Below, piece by piece: positions 48,475 to 58,282 of a stretch of 64,000 nucleotides of DNA. This DNA comes from Sphingomonas metalli (GTDB lineage: Bacteria; Pseudomonadota; Alphaproteobacteria; Sphingomonadales; Sphingomonadaceae). The stretch lies in NCBI RefSeq assembly GCF_014641735.1, contig NZ_BMIH01000001.1:496001-560000 (forward strand), given 5' to 3'. The notes under the pieces are model-generated. The model worked only from the letters and a program-made list of their open reading frames with translations. It did not search any database and was not told where the DNA came from. The translations under genes were made by a program, and so were the position numbers. Position 1 is the stretch's first letter. Every line of letters starts with the position of its first letter.

Positions 48475-50039
48475 CAGCGGATGTCCAGCATCACGACCGA
48501 CTTGGCGGGCAGCGTGACGGTCAAGGTGCCGCCCGACAGCGCGGCGCCGTTGAACGCGACCGGGCGCACCGCGTCCGGTGCGTCGAAGGTGTTGTGCGCA
48601 TCCATCGTTGCGGCGGTGATGATCCGGCCGGTCACCGTGCTGCCGGCGACCCCGTCCAGCTTGACGCTGACCGTGGCGGGCTGGTTGGGATCGACATTGG
48701 TCAGGCCCATATGGACCGCGCCGTCGGTGCCGCGCACCGCACTGGCGCTGACCGCCTTCAGCACCCACTCGTTCTTGTTGTACCAGCGCGACTGGACGTC
48801 GACCGGCAGGACGGTGCCGTCCTGATAGTCCTTGTACAGGTCGAACACCCAATAGGTCGGCGTCTTCACCATGCGCGCGCCGTCGGTCAGCATCATCGCC
48901 TGGAGCACGTTGACCATCTGCGCGATGTTGGCCCCGCGCAGGCGGTCGGTGTGGCGGGCGAAGATGTCGAAGTTCAGGCTGGTGACGAGCGCGTCGCGCA
49001 GGCTGTTCTGCTGATAGAGGAAGCCGGGGTTGGTGCCGGGCTCGACATCGTACCAGGTCCCCCATTCGTCGACGAGCAGCGCGACCCGCTTGGCCGGATC
49101 GTACTTGTCCATGATCCGCGAATGGTCGGTGATGATGCGGTCCATCCGCACCGTCTTGGCGAGCGTGCGCGCCCAGCCATCCTCGTCGAAGCCAGTGGCC
49201 GCGCCCTTCTTCGACCATTCATAGGGGACGGTGTAATAATGGACGCCGATGCCGTCGAAGGCGCCGGCGGCGTCGCGCATCATCACCTCGGTCCAGTTAT
49301 TGTCCTCCGAATTGGCGCCGCTGGCGATCTTCATCACCCGCTGCCCCTCGGGCATCTTGACGAAGGTCGAGTAGCGACGGGTGACGTCGGCGGCATATTC
49401 GGGCTTCATGCTGCCGCCGCAGCCCCACAGCTCGTTGCCCAGGCCGAACATCGTCAGCTTCCAGGGCGCCTTGCGGCCGTTCGCCGCGCGCTCCTTCGCC
49501 AGGCTCGAACCGGTCGGCGACGTCATGTACTCGACCCATTCGGCCATTTCGTACGGCGGGGCCGAGCCGACATTGCCAGAGACATAGGGTTCGGCGCCGA
49601 CCAGCTCCGAATAGTTCATGAATTCATGGGTGCCGACCGCATTGTCCTCGGTCACGCCGCCCCAGTTGGTGTTGATCTTGACCTTCCGCTTCGCCTGCGG
49701 GCCGATGCCCTCGCGCCAGTGATATTCGTCGGCGAAGCAACCGCCCGGCCAGCGGATCACGGGGGTGCGGATCGCCTTAAGCGCGTCGAGCACGTCCTTG
49801 CGATAGCCGTCGACATTGGGGATGCGGCTGCCCTTGCCGACCCAGATGCCGCCATAGACGCCGGTGCCGAGATGCTCGGCGAACTGGCCGAAGATGCGCT
49901 TGTTGAACTTCGGGGCGGGCCGGTCGCCATGGACGGTGACGGTCGCACCGCCATCGGTGGCGGCGGCGGGCGCAGCGTCCTGGGCTGTGGCCGGTGCGGC
50001 GAGCACCAGCGCCAGGGCGGTCAGGATCGATCGGGTCAT
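48474..50039 (-). CDS. GH51 alpha-L-arabinofuranosidase, exported
   Basis: 521 residues with a signal peptide (MTRSILTALALVLAAPATAQ). The family's IFGQFAEHLG, VIRWPGGCFADEYHWREGIGP, the acid/base glutamate in FGLGNELWGCGG and the nucleophile in LLVDEWGTWYD are intact. The C-terminal beta domain is complete. The enzyme releases terminal arabinofuranose from arabinan, arabinoxylan or arabinogalactan. It is first in a leftward two-gene unit with GH43. A 499-bp divergent region separates it from the GH30 gene. Confidence 0.93.
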   Translation of the reverse strand: MTRSILTALALVLAAPATAQDAAPAAATDGGATVTVHGDRPAPKFNKRIFGQFAEHLGTGVYGGIWVGKGSRIPNVDGYRKDVLDALKAIRTPVIRWPGGCFADEYHWREGIGPQAKRKVKINTNWGGVTEDNAVGTHEFMNYSELVGAEPYVSGNVGSAPPYEMAEWVEYMTSPTGSSLAKERAANGRKAPWKLTMFGLGNELWGCGGSMKPEYAADVTRRYSTFVKMPEGQRVMKIASGANSEDNNWTEVMMRDAAGAFDGIGVHYYTVPYEWSKKGAATGFDEDGWARTLAKTVRMDRIITDHSRIMDKYDPAKRVALLVDEWGTWYDVEPGTNPGFLYQQNSLRDALVTSLNFDIFARHTDRLRGANIAQMVNVLQAMMLTDGARMVKTPTYWVFDLYKDYQDGTVLPVDVQSRWYNKNEWVLKAVSASAVRGTDGAVHMGLTNVDPNQPATVSVKLDGVAGSTVTGRIITAATMDAHNTFDAPDAVRPVAFNGAALSGGTLTVTLPAKSVVMLDIR

Positions 50040-50538
50040 GTGTCGCTCTCCGTTACGCGGTCGTTCCGCGCTTTTCAGACTGTGGATGCCGGGGGCGGGA
50101 TGCGGGATCAGGGGCGCGACGGCATGCGCGCGGGGGCAAGCGTCGCCCCCGTCGTACCGCCAGTCCGTGGTCGAAACCGCCCCCGCATCCCCCGCTCCCT
50201 TTCGTTCGCATCGCGTCGATGCCGAAACTTGTATGACAATAACGACAGGCTCGGCGGAGGCAAGGCCCGGCCGTTCGCCGAAAGCCATCCTGAAAGTGGC
50301 GTATCGAGGGGCAGCCAAGGGCAATCGCCTCGACGAAACTGGCGACGGGAGCAAACCTCAACCGTAATGTAGGACAAGTTCCGGTTGATGCGGAGTGACC
50401 CTAGCTCGTACAGTCCGGTGGCGGGGGGCAGGTCCGGTCCGGCTGGACCGGCGGGACCGTACGGTGGGAGCCTGACGGTTATTTCCCAGGCTTCAGCAAC
50501 TTGGCGTCACGATCGCGGCAGCAGGGGGATTTCGATCG
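50040..50538. other. Divergent regulatory region of the saccharolytic genes
   Basis: 499 bp between the GH51 (left) and GH30 (right) starts. It holds a TTGTATGACAA palindrome at 50229-50239, a TGTAGGACA variant near 50369-50377 inside a 7-bp inverted repeat (TCAACCG at 50358-50364, CGGTTGA at 50382-50388), and otherwise no recognisable gene. Confidence 0.6.
50228..50240. promoter_or_regulatory. Candidate GntR-type operator upstream of GH51
   Basis: TTGT-ATG-ACAA has perfect 4-bp arms and fits the loose TNGTNNNACNA pattern of FadR-subfamily GntR regulators. It lies about 190 bp from the GH51 start. No regulator of this family is in the window, so this is weak. Confidence 0.3.
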
Positions 50539-52071
50539 ATGCAAGCTCGGCTCGGAGGGGTGATTCGGCGCAGGCTCCGCCGCTGTCTTGCTGGAATGGC
50601 GTCGGTCGGCGCCGCTCTGCTCTCGGCCGGTCCGGGCGCCGCGACGGAGACCGGCGCGGTCACGATCCAGCTTCGGCCCGCGATCGATCGACCGTCCACC
50701 CTGTTCGAAGGCTGGGGCACCGCGCTCGCATGGTTCGCGGATGTGACCGGCGGGTGGCCGGATGCGGACCGGACCCGGCTCGCCGACCTTTTCTACGGCC
50801 CGGACGGACTGGGCTGGACGATCGCGCGCTACAATATCGGCGGGGGCAACGCGCCCGAAACCCCGCCCTATCTTCGGGTCGGCGGCGCGATCCCCGGCTT
50901 CTGGCATCGGCCGGCGCAAGCGACGGGGCGGGACTGGTGGCGGGCCGACGACCCGGGGCTGTGGGACTGGTCGCAGGACCTGCGGCAGCGCTGGTGGCTC
51001 GACGCGGTGCGCGACCGGGTCCGCACGCCGATCTTCGAGGCCTTCTCCAACTCCCCGCCCTATTTCATGACCGTCTCCGGCCGGGTCTCCGGGGCCGATA
51101 AGGGCCGCGACGACAATCTGCGCCCCGGCTTCGAGCGCCCCTTCGCCGATTATCTGGCGACCGTCGTCGGCGAGCTGGAGCGGCGCCACCGCATCCGCTT
51201 CCGCACCCTGTCGCCGGTCAACGAGCCCAACACCGATTACTGGTACGCGGCGAACAAGCAGGAGGGTTCGCACTGGAGCCCGGCGCGGCAGGCGGCGGTG
51301 ATCGATGCGGTCGATGCGGCGCTCAAGGCACGTGGGATGGCCACGGTCGTCGCCGCGCCGGACGAGACGAACTCGCACCTCTTCGTCGCCGACTGGGCAG
51401 GCTGGCCCGCCGCGACGCGGGCGCGGGTCGGCCAGCTCAACGTCCACAGCTATGGCACAGTGCACCAGACCGCGGTCCGCGACATTGCCGCGGCGAGCGG
51501 CATCCGCCTGTGGATGAGCGAGAACGATACCCCGCTGGGCGGCGACCCGGAGGATCTCGAGGGAATCGCCTCGCCGCTCGCCTTTGCCGAGCATATCGTC
51601 CTCGACCTCAAGCGGCTGGAACCCGCCGCCTGGGTCTTCTGGCAAGCGGTCGAGGATCTGAGCGTGCGCGGCGACAGCAAGGGGAGCAACTGGGGCGTGG
51701 TGAAGGCCGATCTGCGGAGCGATCCCGCCGGGCCCCACCGGATCCACGTGACGCGCAAATACTGGGCGATGGCGCAGTTCAGCCGCTACATCCGGCCGGG
51801 CTACCGGCTGGTGCCGGTCGACGATCTCGACACGGTCGGCGCGATCGCGCCGGACGGGCGGACGCTGGTGATGGTCCATGTCAATCCGGGCCCGGTCACG
51901 CGGCGGCTGGTGCTGCCCGGCGGCTGGAAGGCGGCCGCGGTCGTGACCGACGCGACGCGCGCGGTCGCCTGCACCGACCCCGGCCGGGCTCCGCCGCGCG
52001 CGATCGTCACGCTGGTCCTGACCCGGCGGGGCGCGGCGTCCCCCTGCCCCGCCCGCGGCGCTACAGGCTGA
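50539..52071 (+). CDS. GH30 glycosidase, probable endo-beta-1,6-galactanase
   Basis: 510 residues with an exported N-terminus (arginine-rich, then LAGMASVGAALLSAGPGAA). The (beta/alpha)8 barrel has FEGWGTALAWFADV, ARYNIGGGN, FEAFSNSPPYFMT, the acid/base in LSPVNEPNTDYW and the nucleophile in LWMSENDTPLGG. FEGWGTALAW and SNSPPYFM are typical of the beta-1,6-galactanase branch of GH30. The C-terminal beta-sandwich follows. This would cut beta-1,6-galactan side chains of plant arabinogalactan, fitting the neighbouring arabinofuranosidases. Its 3' end overlaps the convergent GH27 gene by 11 bp. Confidence 0.8.
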   Translation: MQARLGGVIRRRLRRCLAGMASVGAALLSAGPGAATETGAVTIQLRPAIDRPSTLFEGWGTALAWFADVTGGWPDADRTRLADLFYGPDGLGWTIARYNIGGGNAPETPPYLRVGGAIPGFWHRPAQATGRDWWRADDPGLWDWSQDLRQRWWLDAVRDRVRTPIFEAFSNSPPYFMTVSGRVSGADKGRDDNLRPGFERPFADYLATVVGELERRHRIRFRTLSPVNEPNTDYWYAANKQEGSHWSPARQAAVIDAVDAALKARGMATVVAAPDETNSHLFVADWAGWPAATRARVGQLNVHSYGTVHQTAVRDIAAASGIRLWMSENDTPLGGDPEDLEGIASPLAFAEHIVLDLKRLEPAAWVFWQAVEDLSVRGDSKGSNWGVVKADLRSDPAGPHRIHVTRKYWAMAQFSRYIRPGYRLVPVDDLDTVGAIAPDGRTLVMVHVNPGPVTRRLVLPGGWKAAAVVTDATRAVACTDPGRAPPRAIVTLVLTRRGAASPCPARGATG

Positions 52072-53422
52072 GGCGGTAGAGCCCGGCCCCGTGCGGCGGC
52101 AGCGTGCGGGCGAAGCGTGGGCCCTCGACGGCCATCGCGTCTCCGCTCCACAGATCGGTTGCGCGACGCACCGGCGGCAGTTCCAGCTGCCGCAGCGGCA
52201 CCGCGACCGTCAGCGGCTTGTCGGTGGTGTTGAAGAGCGCAAGGTACCGGTCGTCGCTTGCCGCACCCTCCGGTCGCGCGGTCCAGACGCGCAGCCCGTC
52301 CTGCACGAAGTGCGGGCGGTTGTCGGTCGAGGACTGGTTGACCGCCAGCACCGCGCGGTTGGTGAGCAGCGCCAGCGTCGGCGCGTCGAGATGGCGCAGG
52401 TCGCCGCCCATGATCAGCGGGGAGCGGGCGATCGCCCAGAGCGTCATCAGCGTCCGCTGCTCGTCGGGGTCGAACTTGGTGTCGCGCTGGCCCAGCGCCA
52501 GCCGGCCGAGCGGCAGCATGTCCCCATCGGGCCAGCCGCCGGGCCGCCGATGCGGGTTCCAGTTCTCGAGCCGCGTGAACTGCGCCTCCAGCAGAGGCCA
52601 TTCGTCCCAGAAATCGTCGGAAATACGCCACATCTGGGCATAGCGGCGGACATGCTCGCCGCGCGTCACCGGGGTCTCGCCCGGCGAGAGGCTGAGGACG
52701 ATCGGCCGCCCGGTGCGCACGATCGCGGCGTGCGCCGCCTCGATTTCCGGCGCATGGGCGTCATAGGGGCGGCTCATATCGTCCATCTTGACGAAATCGA
52801 CGCCCCATGAGGCGTAGAGCGCGAAGACGCTGTCGTAATAGGCCTGCGCCCCCGGCCTGGTCATGTCGACGCCGTACATGTCCGGATTCCACGGGCAGGT
52901 GCTGGTCTGATCGGCGATGTCGCGGGCGCGGTAGCGGGTGCCGAAGACCGGCAGGTTCTTCTCGACCGCCAGCCTGGGGATGCCGCGCATCAGATGGATG
53001 CCGAACTTCATTCCCATCGCATGGATGTCGGCCGCCAGCGTCCGGAAGCCTGAACCGTCGGCGCTGGAGGGAAAGCGATTGGGCGCGGGGATCAACCGGC
53101 CATAACCGTCCATCGCCGGGACCGGCTTGGCATTGTAGGTGTAGCTGGAGGCGTCGGGCTCGTACCACTGGATGTCGACGGTGAAGATGTCATAGCCGAA
53201 GGGCAACAGCTTGGCGCGCATGATCGCGGCGGTCTCGCGGGCCTGCGCCTCGGTGATGGTGGTGGCGAAGCTGTTCCAGCTGTTCCAGCCCATCGGCGGT
53301 CGCGGCGCGAGAAGCGCCGAAGGATCGCGGCCGGACTGCGCGCGGGCGACATGCGGAGCCATGGCCGCGCCGGACCCTGCCAGCCCCGTCTTCAGGACGC
53401 TGCGACGGCTAACCTGTGGCAT
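52061..53422 (-). CDS. GH27 alpha-galactosidase / beta-L-arabinopyranosidase, Tat-exported
   Basis: 453 residues. The N-terminus carries a twin-arginine signal (SRRSVLKTGLAGSGAA). The barrel begins PPMGWNSWNSF and has the nucleophile in VDFVKMDDMSRPYD and the acid/base aspartate in WRISDDFWDEW. IARSPLIMGGDLRHLD is conserved in GH27. The family removes terminal alpha-galactose, or beta-L-arabinopyranose in some members; both occur on arabinogalactan side chains. A C-terminal beta domain is present. Confidence 0.88.
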   Translation of the reverse strand: MPQVSRRSVLKTGLAGSGAAMAPHVARAQSGRDPSALLAPRPPMGWNSWNSFATTITEAQARETAAIMRAKLLPFGYDIFTVDIQWYEPDASSYTYNAKPVPAMDGYGRLIPAPNRFPSSADGSGFRTLAADIHAMGMKFGIHLMRGIPRLAVEKNLPVFGTRYRARDIADQTSTCPWNPDMYGVDMTRPGAQAYYDSVFALYASWGVDFVKMDDMSRPYDAHAPEIEAAHAAIVRTGRPIVLSLSPGETPVTRGEHVRRYAQMWRISDDFWDEWPLLEAQFTRLENWNPHRRPGGWPDGDMLPLGRLALGQRDTKFDPDEQRTLMTLWAIARSPLIMGGDLRHLDAPTLALLTNRAVLAVNQSSTDNRPHFVQDGLRVWTARPEGAASDDRYLALFNTTDKPLTVAVPLRQLELPPVRRATDLWSGDAMAVEGPRFARTLPPHGAGLYRLSL

Positions 53423-53603
53423 CGTATACTCCCCCTTATTCGTTGATCGAGGGTCCTAGCAACGCGGCGCAGACTGATCCACCATCAAGCGTCGGCGCAG
53501 ACCCGGCGCCCCGGAAAACACCATCTGGGTTAATCTCGGCTGGTGCAGCACGGTGCCGGCCGATGCATAGTCCTGGTGACAGCGAACAGGCGCGGAGCAA
53601 TCG

Positions 53604-55922
53604 ATGGCAGAACGGGCCACCCGGCAGGACCAGATCGATCGGGAAGCGATGCCGGGGGATGCGGCGGCACCGCTGGAGCGCGGAAGCCTGGCGCTGATGA
53701 TGCGGCATCCCCTGCCCATGGCCCTGTTCTGGGGAGCCGGGCGCCACCCGATCTGCAATCCGGCCCTCACCTCGCTGCTCGGCGACGACGGCGCCGCATC
53801 ATCCGGGCCGCAGGCGGGAGCGGGCTGGCCCGAAACGCTCGCCATCGCCATGGCACGGCTCGAGGATGCGCAGGCTGGCGAACCCGTGATCATAGAGGGC
53901 GTCTACCTGCCCGTGATGCGCGCCGACGGGCGCGAGGATGCGTGGTTCACGCTGACGCTGAGCCCCGTGAGCGACGCCGTCGACGGACCTGCGCCGGGTG
54001 TGCTGATGACGCTGTTCGAGACCACAGATCAGGTCGCGCCGTCAGAGGCGCAAGACCGCCGTCCGACCCGGACCGACCTCGAACGCCAGGTCCGCGAGCG
54101 CACCGCCGAATTGAAGCGCAGCCGCGACCTGCTTCGGGCGACGATGGACAGTTCGCCCGACATGATCCAGGTCTTCGAAGCGATCCGGGACGGCACGGGC
54201 GAGATCGTCGACTTCCACTGGGTGCTGAACAATCACACCTCGGCCAGCCGATTCGGCGAAGTCCGGGGCGAAAGCCTGTTGCAGCGCAATCCCGGCGTGG
54301 TCGTGGAGGGCATTTTCGACACCTTCAAGCGCGTGGTGGAGACCGGCGTCTCCGACCAGGCCGAGCGCCATTATGTGCACGAGCAGTTCGACGGCTGGTT
54401 CCTCCAGTCGGTGGTGAGGCTGGGCGACGGGGTCGCGACCACCACGAAGGACATTACCGAGGCGAAGGCAGCGCAAGCGGCGCTCCTGTTGCTGCAGGAC
54501 GAGGTCGCCCGCGCGCGGTTGCAGGAGAGCGAGGAGCGGCTGCGCCAGTTCGGCGAGGCGTCGCAGGACATCCTGTGGATTCGCGACGCCGAGACTTTGC
54601 AGTGGCGCTACCTGACACCGGCGTTCGAGACCATCTATGGCCTCAAGCGCGAGGAAATGCTGGCACAGAACGACTATCGCACCTGGCTTGAGCTGATCCT
54701 GCCCGAGGATCGCGCCGTCGTAGGCGATGCGCTCCGAAGGCTGCGGCAGGGCGAGCACGTCACATTCGACTATCGCATCCGCCGTGCCTCGGACGGGTCG
54801 ATCCGCTGGCTGCGCAACACCGATTTTCCGATCCGGGATGCCGGCGGCCGGATCACGCGGATCGGCGGGATCGGCCGCGACGTGACCGACGCGAAAATCG
54901 CGCAGGATGCTCTGGAGCAGAGCGAGGAGCGACTGCGCAGTGCGATCGAGGTCGGGCGGCTCGGCCTGTGGGACTGGAACGTCGAGACCGGTGATGTCCA
55001 CTGGTCCGACGAACATTTCCGCATGGAAGGCTATGCGGTCGACGAGATCCGGCCGAGCTTCGAGGCGTGGGCGGCGCGCGTCCATCCCGACGATCGCGCC
55101 GGCAGCGAGGCTGCGTTGGCGAAGGCCATGGCGAGCGGTGGCGAATATGTCCGCGAGTTTCGCGTGGTTCATCCCGATGGCTCGGTCCATTGGCTGCACG
55201 GCCGCGGGCGCTTTTCCTACGACGCGGCGGGCAAGCCGGTGCGCATGATCGGCGCGATGATCGACATCACCGATCGCCGCGAATGGGAAGAGCGGCAGAA
55301 GGTGCTGATCGCCGAACTGCAGCATCGCACCCGCAACCTGCTGGGCGTCGTCCACTCGATGACCGCGAAGACCGGCGAGGCGAGTCGCGATCTCGCCGAT
55401 TTCCGGGCGCGGTTCGACGACCGGCTGGAGGCGCTGGCGCGGGTGCAGGGCCTGTTGTCGCGGCTGGGCGACACCGACCGGGTCGCGTTCGACGCTCTGC
55501 TCTCCAGCGAACTGACCGCGATGGACGGGGCCGCCGACCGGGTCACGCTCAGCGGGCCGATCGGCATCCGGCTCCGGTCGAGCACGGTGCAGACGCTGGC
55601 GCTGGCGCTGCACGAGCTCGCGACCAACGCGGTGAAATATGGCGCGCTCGGTCAGCCCGGCGCGCATCTGGCGATCCGCTGGTGGATGGCGCGGCCGTCC
55701 GATGGCGACCGACCCTGGCTGCATATCGAATGGCGGGAGAGCGGCGTCGCGATGGGCCCGGCCGATGCCGCGCCGCATGGCTCCGGCCAGGGTCGCGAAC
55801 TGATCGAGGAGGCCCTGCCCTACCAGCTCGGCGCCACCACCCGGTTCGAACTGGGTGCCGACGGTGTCGTCTGCACCATCGCCATTCCCGTCTCCGCAAG
55901 CAACCAGGCCGGCGAAGGCTGA
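53604..55922 (+). CDS. HWE-family sensor histidine kinase with multiple PAS domains
   Basis: 772 residues without membrane helices, so cytoplasmic. Residues ~30-130 and ~150-265 are PAS-like; two clearer PAS/PAC units follow (about 290-430 and 435-560, each ending in the VTDAKI or DITDRRE-type linker). The HWE kinase core has the phospho-accepting H in ELQHRTRNLLGVVHSM, the N-box in LALHELATNAVKYGAL and the W-x-E in IEWRESG. HWE kinases often feed the general stress response through PhyR-type regulators, but no receiver gene is adjacent. It sits between GH27 and a GT2 gene; whether it senses sugars is unknown. Confidence 0.88.
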   Translation: MAERATRQDQIDREAMPGDAAAPLERGSLALMMRHPLPMALFWGAGRHPICNPALTSLLGDDGAASSGPQAGAGWPETLAIAMARLEDAQAGEPVIIEGVYLPVMRADGREDAWFTLTLSPVSDAVDGPAPGVLMTLFETTDQVAPSEAQDRRPTRTDLERQVRERTAELKRSRDLLRATMDSSPDMIQVFEAIRDGTGEIVDFHWVLNNHTSASRFGEVRGESLLQRNPGVVVEGIFDTFKRVVETGVSDQAERHYVHEQFDGWFLQSVVRLGDGVATTTKDITEAKAAQAALLLLQDEVARARLQESEERLRQFGEASQDILWIRDAETLQWRYLTPAFETIYGLKREEMLAQNDYRTWLELILPEDRAVVGDALRRLRQGEHVTFDYRIRRASDGSIRWLRNTDFPIRDAGGRITRIGGIGRDVTDAKIAQDALEQSEERLRSAIEVGRLGLWDWNVETGDVHWSDEHFRMEGYAVDEIRPSFEAWAARVHPDDRAGSEAALAKAMASGGEYVREFRVVHPDGSVHWLHGRGRFSYDAAGKPVRMIGAMIDITDRREWEERQKVLIAELQHRTRNLLGVVHSMTAKTGEASRDLADFRARFDDRLEALARVQGLLSRLGDTDRVAFDALLSSELTAMDGAADRVTLSGPIGIRLRSSTVQTLALALHELATNAVKYGALGQPGAHLAIRWWMARPSDGDRPWLHIEWRESGVAMGPADAAPHGSGQGRELIEEALPYQLGATTRFELGADGVVCTIAIPVSASNQAGEG

Positions 55923-56061
55923 GGTCGGCGCGAAGCGGGCGACCGGATTTTATTCGCGGGCCCGTGCGGGACCGCGCCGCCGGCGTCGTCATGCCATCGG
56001 GGGGACATAGCGAACCAGCCATGGATCGCCGCGTCCCGGTGTCACCGATGGACGACTGCGC

Positions 56062-56937
56062 ATGTATCTCGATCTCGATCGCAACGCCGCCGACGCGTCC
56101 CGATCGCGCCTTGCCGCCCATGGAGCGGGCGAGTGGACGGTCATCGTCCCCTTCTTCAACGAGCGCGCCTGCATCGCGGCGACGATCGCAAGCCTGTCCG
56201 CACAGACCGTGCAGCCGCTGCTGCTGCTGGTCGACAACGGCTCGACCGATGGGGGTGCGGCGGTGGCGCGGGCCGCCTGCGAGCGGCTGGGCGTCGCCTA
56301 TCGCGTTCTGACCGAACGCGCGCCGGGCAAGATCGCGGCGCTCGCGGCGGGGCTGGCCGAGGTACGCACGCCCTATGTCGCGACCTGCGATGCCGACACG
56401 CTCTACCCTCGCCATTATCTGGCCGCGGCGCAGCGGGTGCTGGAGCAGCCGGGCTGCGCGATCGCCGGCGCCTATTATGTCGCCCCCGATGCCCTCGATA
56501 CTGAGCGCCTGGCCCGGGCGCGCACCGTAAGGGCGGCCGCACGGCTGCTTCCGCGGCAGAGCCATACGGGCGGCGCCGGGCAGGCCTTTCGCACCGCCGC
56601 CCTGCGGGCCGCGGGCGGCTTCGACGCACGGCGCTGGAGCCTCGTCCTCGAGGACCACGAGATCGTCCACAGGGTGCTGGCGTTCGGCACGATGCGCTAT
56701 GCCGCGGACCTGTGGTGCTCCCCCTCCCCGCGCGAGCGCGACCGGGATTCGATCCGCTGGACCCTCGTCGAGCGGCTCCTCTATTCGGCCGCCGCGCCCT
56801 GGGCCGGCGACTGGTTCTTCTATCGCTTTCTGGCGCCACGGCTGCGGCGGCGCAAACTCGTCAGCAGCAGCATCCGCGAACGGTGCTTCCAGCCGGCAGA
56901 AGGGCCGATCCTTGCCACGCCTCATCCTGTGTTCTGA
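56062..56937 (+). CDS. GT2 family glycosyltransferase
   Basis: 291 residues, mostly soluble. The GT-A core has WTVIVPFFNERACIAATIAS, LLVDNGSTDGG and the metal-binding D-x-D in VATCDADTLYP, then GGAGQAFRTAALRAAGGFD and the acidic LVLEDHEI. The C-terminal helix (WTLVERLLYSAAAPWAGDWFFYRFLAPRL) may associate with the membrane. It overlaps the following deacetylase gene by 26 bp, so the two probably act on the same glycoconjugate. Confidence 0.8.
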   Translation: MYLDLDRNAADASRSRLAAHGAGEWTVIVPFFNERACIAATIASLSAQTVQPLLLLVDNGSTDGGAAVARAACERLGVAYRVLTERAPGKIAALAAGLAEVRTPYVATCDADTLYPRHYLAAAQRVLEQPGCAIAGAYYVAPDALDTERLARARTVRAAARLLPRQSHTGGAGQAFRTAALRAAGGFDARRWSLVLEDHEIVHRVLAFGTMRYAADLWCSPSPRERDRDSIRWTLVERLLYSAAAPWAGDWFFYRFLAPRLRRRKLVSSSIRERCFQPAEGPILATPHPVF

Positions 56938-57715
56938 CGACTTTGCCTTCTCGCGCCCGGTCAGCGAGACCATTGCGGCCCTGGCGGAGGACGGAAAGCT
57001 CAACGCGATCAGCTGCATGGCCGTGATGCCCGGCTGGGCGGCGGACAGCGCGCTGCTGCGCCACCTGCCCGACCGCGTCGAGATCGGGCTGCACCTGACC
57101 CTGACCGGCGAGCGACCGCTGACCGCCATGCCCGATACCGCCCCCGACGGCCGATTGCCGGAGGTCGCGACGTTGCGCACCCGCGCGCGGCAGCGGGCCT
57201 TGTCGCTGGGCGAGATCGCGGCGGAGGTCGCGGCGCAGTTCGACGCCTTCGCCGCGGCGATGGGACGTCCACCCGCCTTTGTCGACGGGCACCAGCACGC
57301 CCATGCCCTGCCCGGCATCCGCGCGCTCGTGCTTGGCGAAACTCGGCGGCGGGCGCCCCGCGCCTGGGTTCGCACTTGCGAGGATCGGCTGGCCGCCATG
57401 CTCGCCCGGCCCTTTGCCGGCAAGGCGATCGGCAGCGCCTATCACGCGCGCGGCTTGCGGCGGGCCGCGGCGGCGCATGGCCTGTCGTGCAACACCAGCT
57501 TCGGCGGACATTATGATTATGCGGCCGATTTTGCAGTGCTGCTGCCCCGCTTCCTCCGCCGACCCGGCGCGCGGCATCTGGTGATGTGCCACCCGGGCGC
57601 CGGGGCACGGGCCGGAGACGCGATCGCGGCCGCACGGCCGATGGAGGCGAAAGCCTTGCGCGGCGCCTCGATCGTCGACATGGCGCGGGCCGCGGGGCTC
57701 TCCTTTCCCGTTTGA
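56912..57715 (+). CDS. ChbG/HpnK (YdjC-like) carbohydrate deacetylase
   Basis: About 267 residues. The metal-binding residues are visible in LILCSDDFAFS and FVDGHQHAHALPGI, with a late LVMCHPGAG motif. The family removes N-acetyl groups from oligosaccharides or glycolipids such as chitobiose and N-acetylglucosaminyl hopanoids. The TTG at 56912 is preferred: AGAAGGG lies upstream and the motif then falls at the N-terminus. Together with the overlapping GT2 gene it recalls the HpnI/HpnK order of hopanoid head-group synthesis, but HpnJ and squalene genes are not present. Confidence 0.75.
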   Translation: MPRLILCSDDFAFSRPVSETIAALAEDGKLNAISCMAVMPGWAADSALLRHLPDRVEIGLHLTLTGERPLTAMPDTAPDGRLPEVATLRTRARQRALSLGEIAAEVAAQFDAFAAAMGRPPAFVDGHQHAHALPGIRALVLGETRRRAPRAWVRTCEDRLAAMLARPFAGKAIGSAYHARGLRRAAAAHGLSCNTSFGGHYDYAADFAVLLPRFLRRPGARHLVMCHPGAGARAGDAIAAARPMEAKALRGASIVDMARAAGLSFPV

Positions 57716-57733
57716 CCTGGGGCACCGGCACGC

Positions 57734-58282
57734 GTGGCTGACGAGGGGCTGAAGGCCGTGTTCCTGGCACAGCGGCCGATGCTGATGCGGCTGCTCGTCG
57801 CGCGGCTCGGTCGAGCGGACGAAGCGGAAGACGCCTTGCAGGACATGTGGCTGCGGCTCGACAGCCTGGCCGACCGCCCCGTCGCCCAACCCGCGGCCTT
57901 CCTCTATCGCGTCGCCGCCAACCTTGCGACCGACCGCCGCATCGCCGCCCAGCGCCGTGCCGGCCGCGACACGGCCTGGCTCGATCTCCAGCCGGATGCC
58001 GACGAGCTGCCGTCGATCGAACGTGCGCTGGTCGCCCGCGACGAATGGCGGACGATCGAGACGATACTCGCCGCCATGCCCGAGCGGATGGCCGAGGCGC
58101 TGCGGCTGTTCCGGCTCGAAGGCTGTCCGCAGCGCCAGATCGCCGAGCGGATGGGCATCAGCCTCAGCGGCGTCGAGAAGCTGCTGCAACGCGCCTATCG
58201 GCAAATTCACAAGGCCTTGGCGGCGGATGATGCGGGAATGGACTTGCCGCGTCGTCTGCCAGAGGAAAGGGGTCGGCCGTGA
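57734..58282 (+). CDS. FecI-type ECF sigma factor
   Basis: 182 residues from a GTG start. The sigma-2 region contains LGRADEAEDALQDMWLRL and the sigma-4 helix-turn-helix is EGCPQRQIAERMGISLSGVEKLLQRA. It overlaps the FecR-like gene by GTGA. Such sigma factors are released by FecR when a ligand-loaded TonB-dependent receptor signals across the envelope, and they turn on that receptor's gene. Confidence 0.9.
   Translation: MADEGLKAVFLAQRPMLMRLLVARLGRADEAEDALQDMWLRLDSLADRPVAQPAAFLYRVAANLATDRRIAAQRRAGRDTAWLDLQPDADELPSIERALVARDEWRTIETILAAMPERMAEALRLFRLEGCPQRQIAERMGISLSGVEKLLQRAYRQIHKALAADDAGMDLPRRLPEERGRP

Noticed and set aside
52061..52071. 11-bp overlap of the GH30 and GH27 3' ends as a regulatory feature
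   Set aside because: Short convergent overlaps are common in compact genomes; nothing else supports a function.
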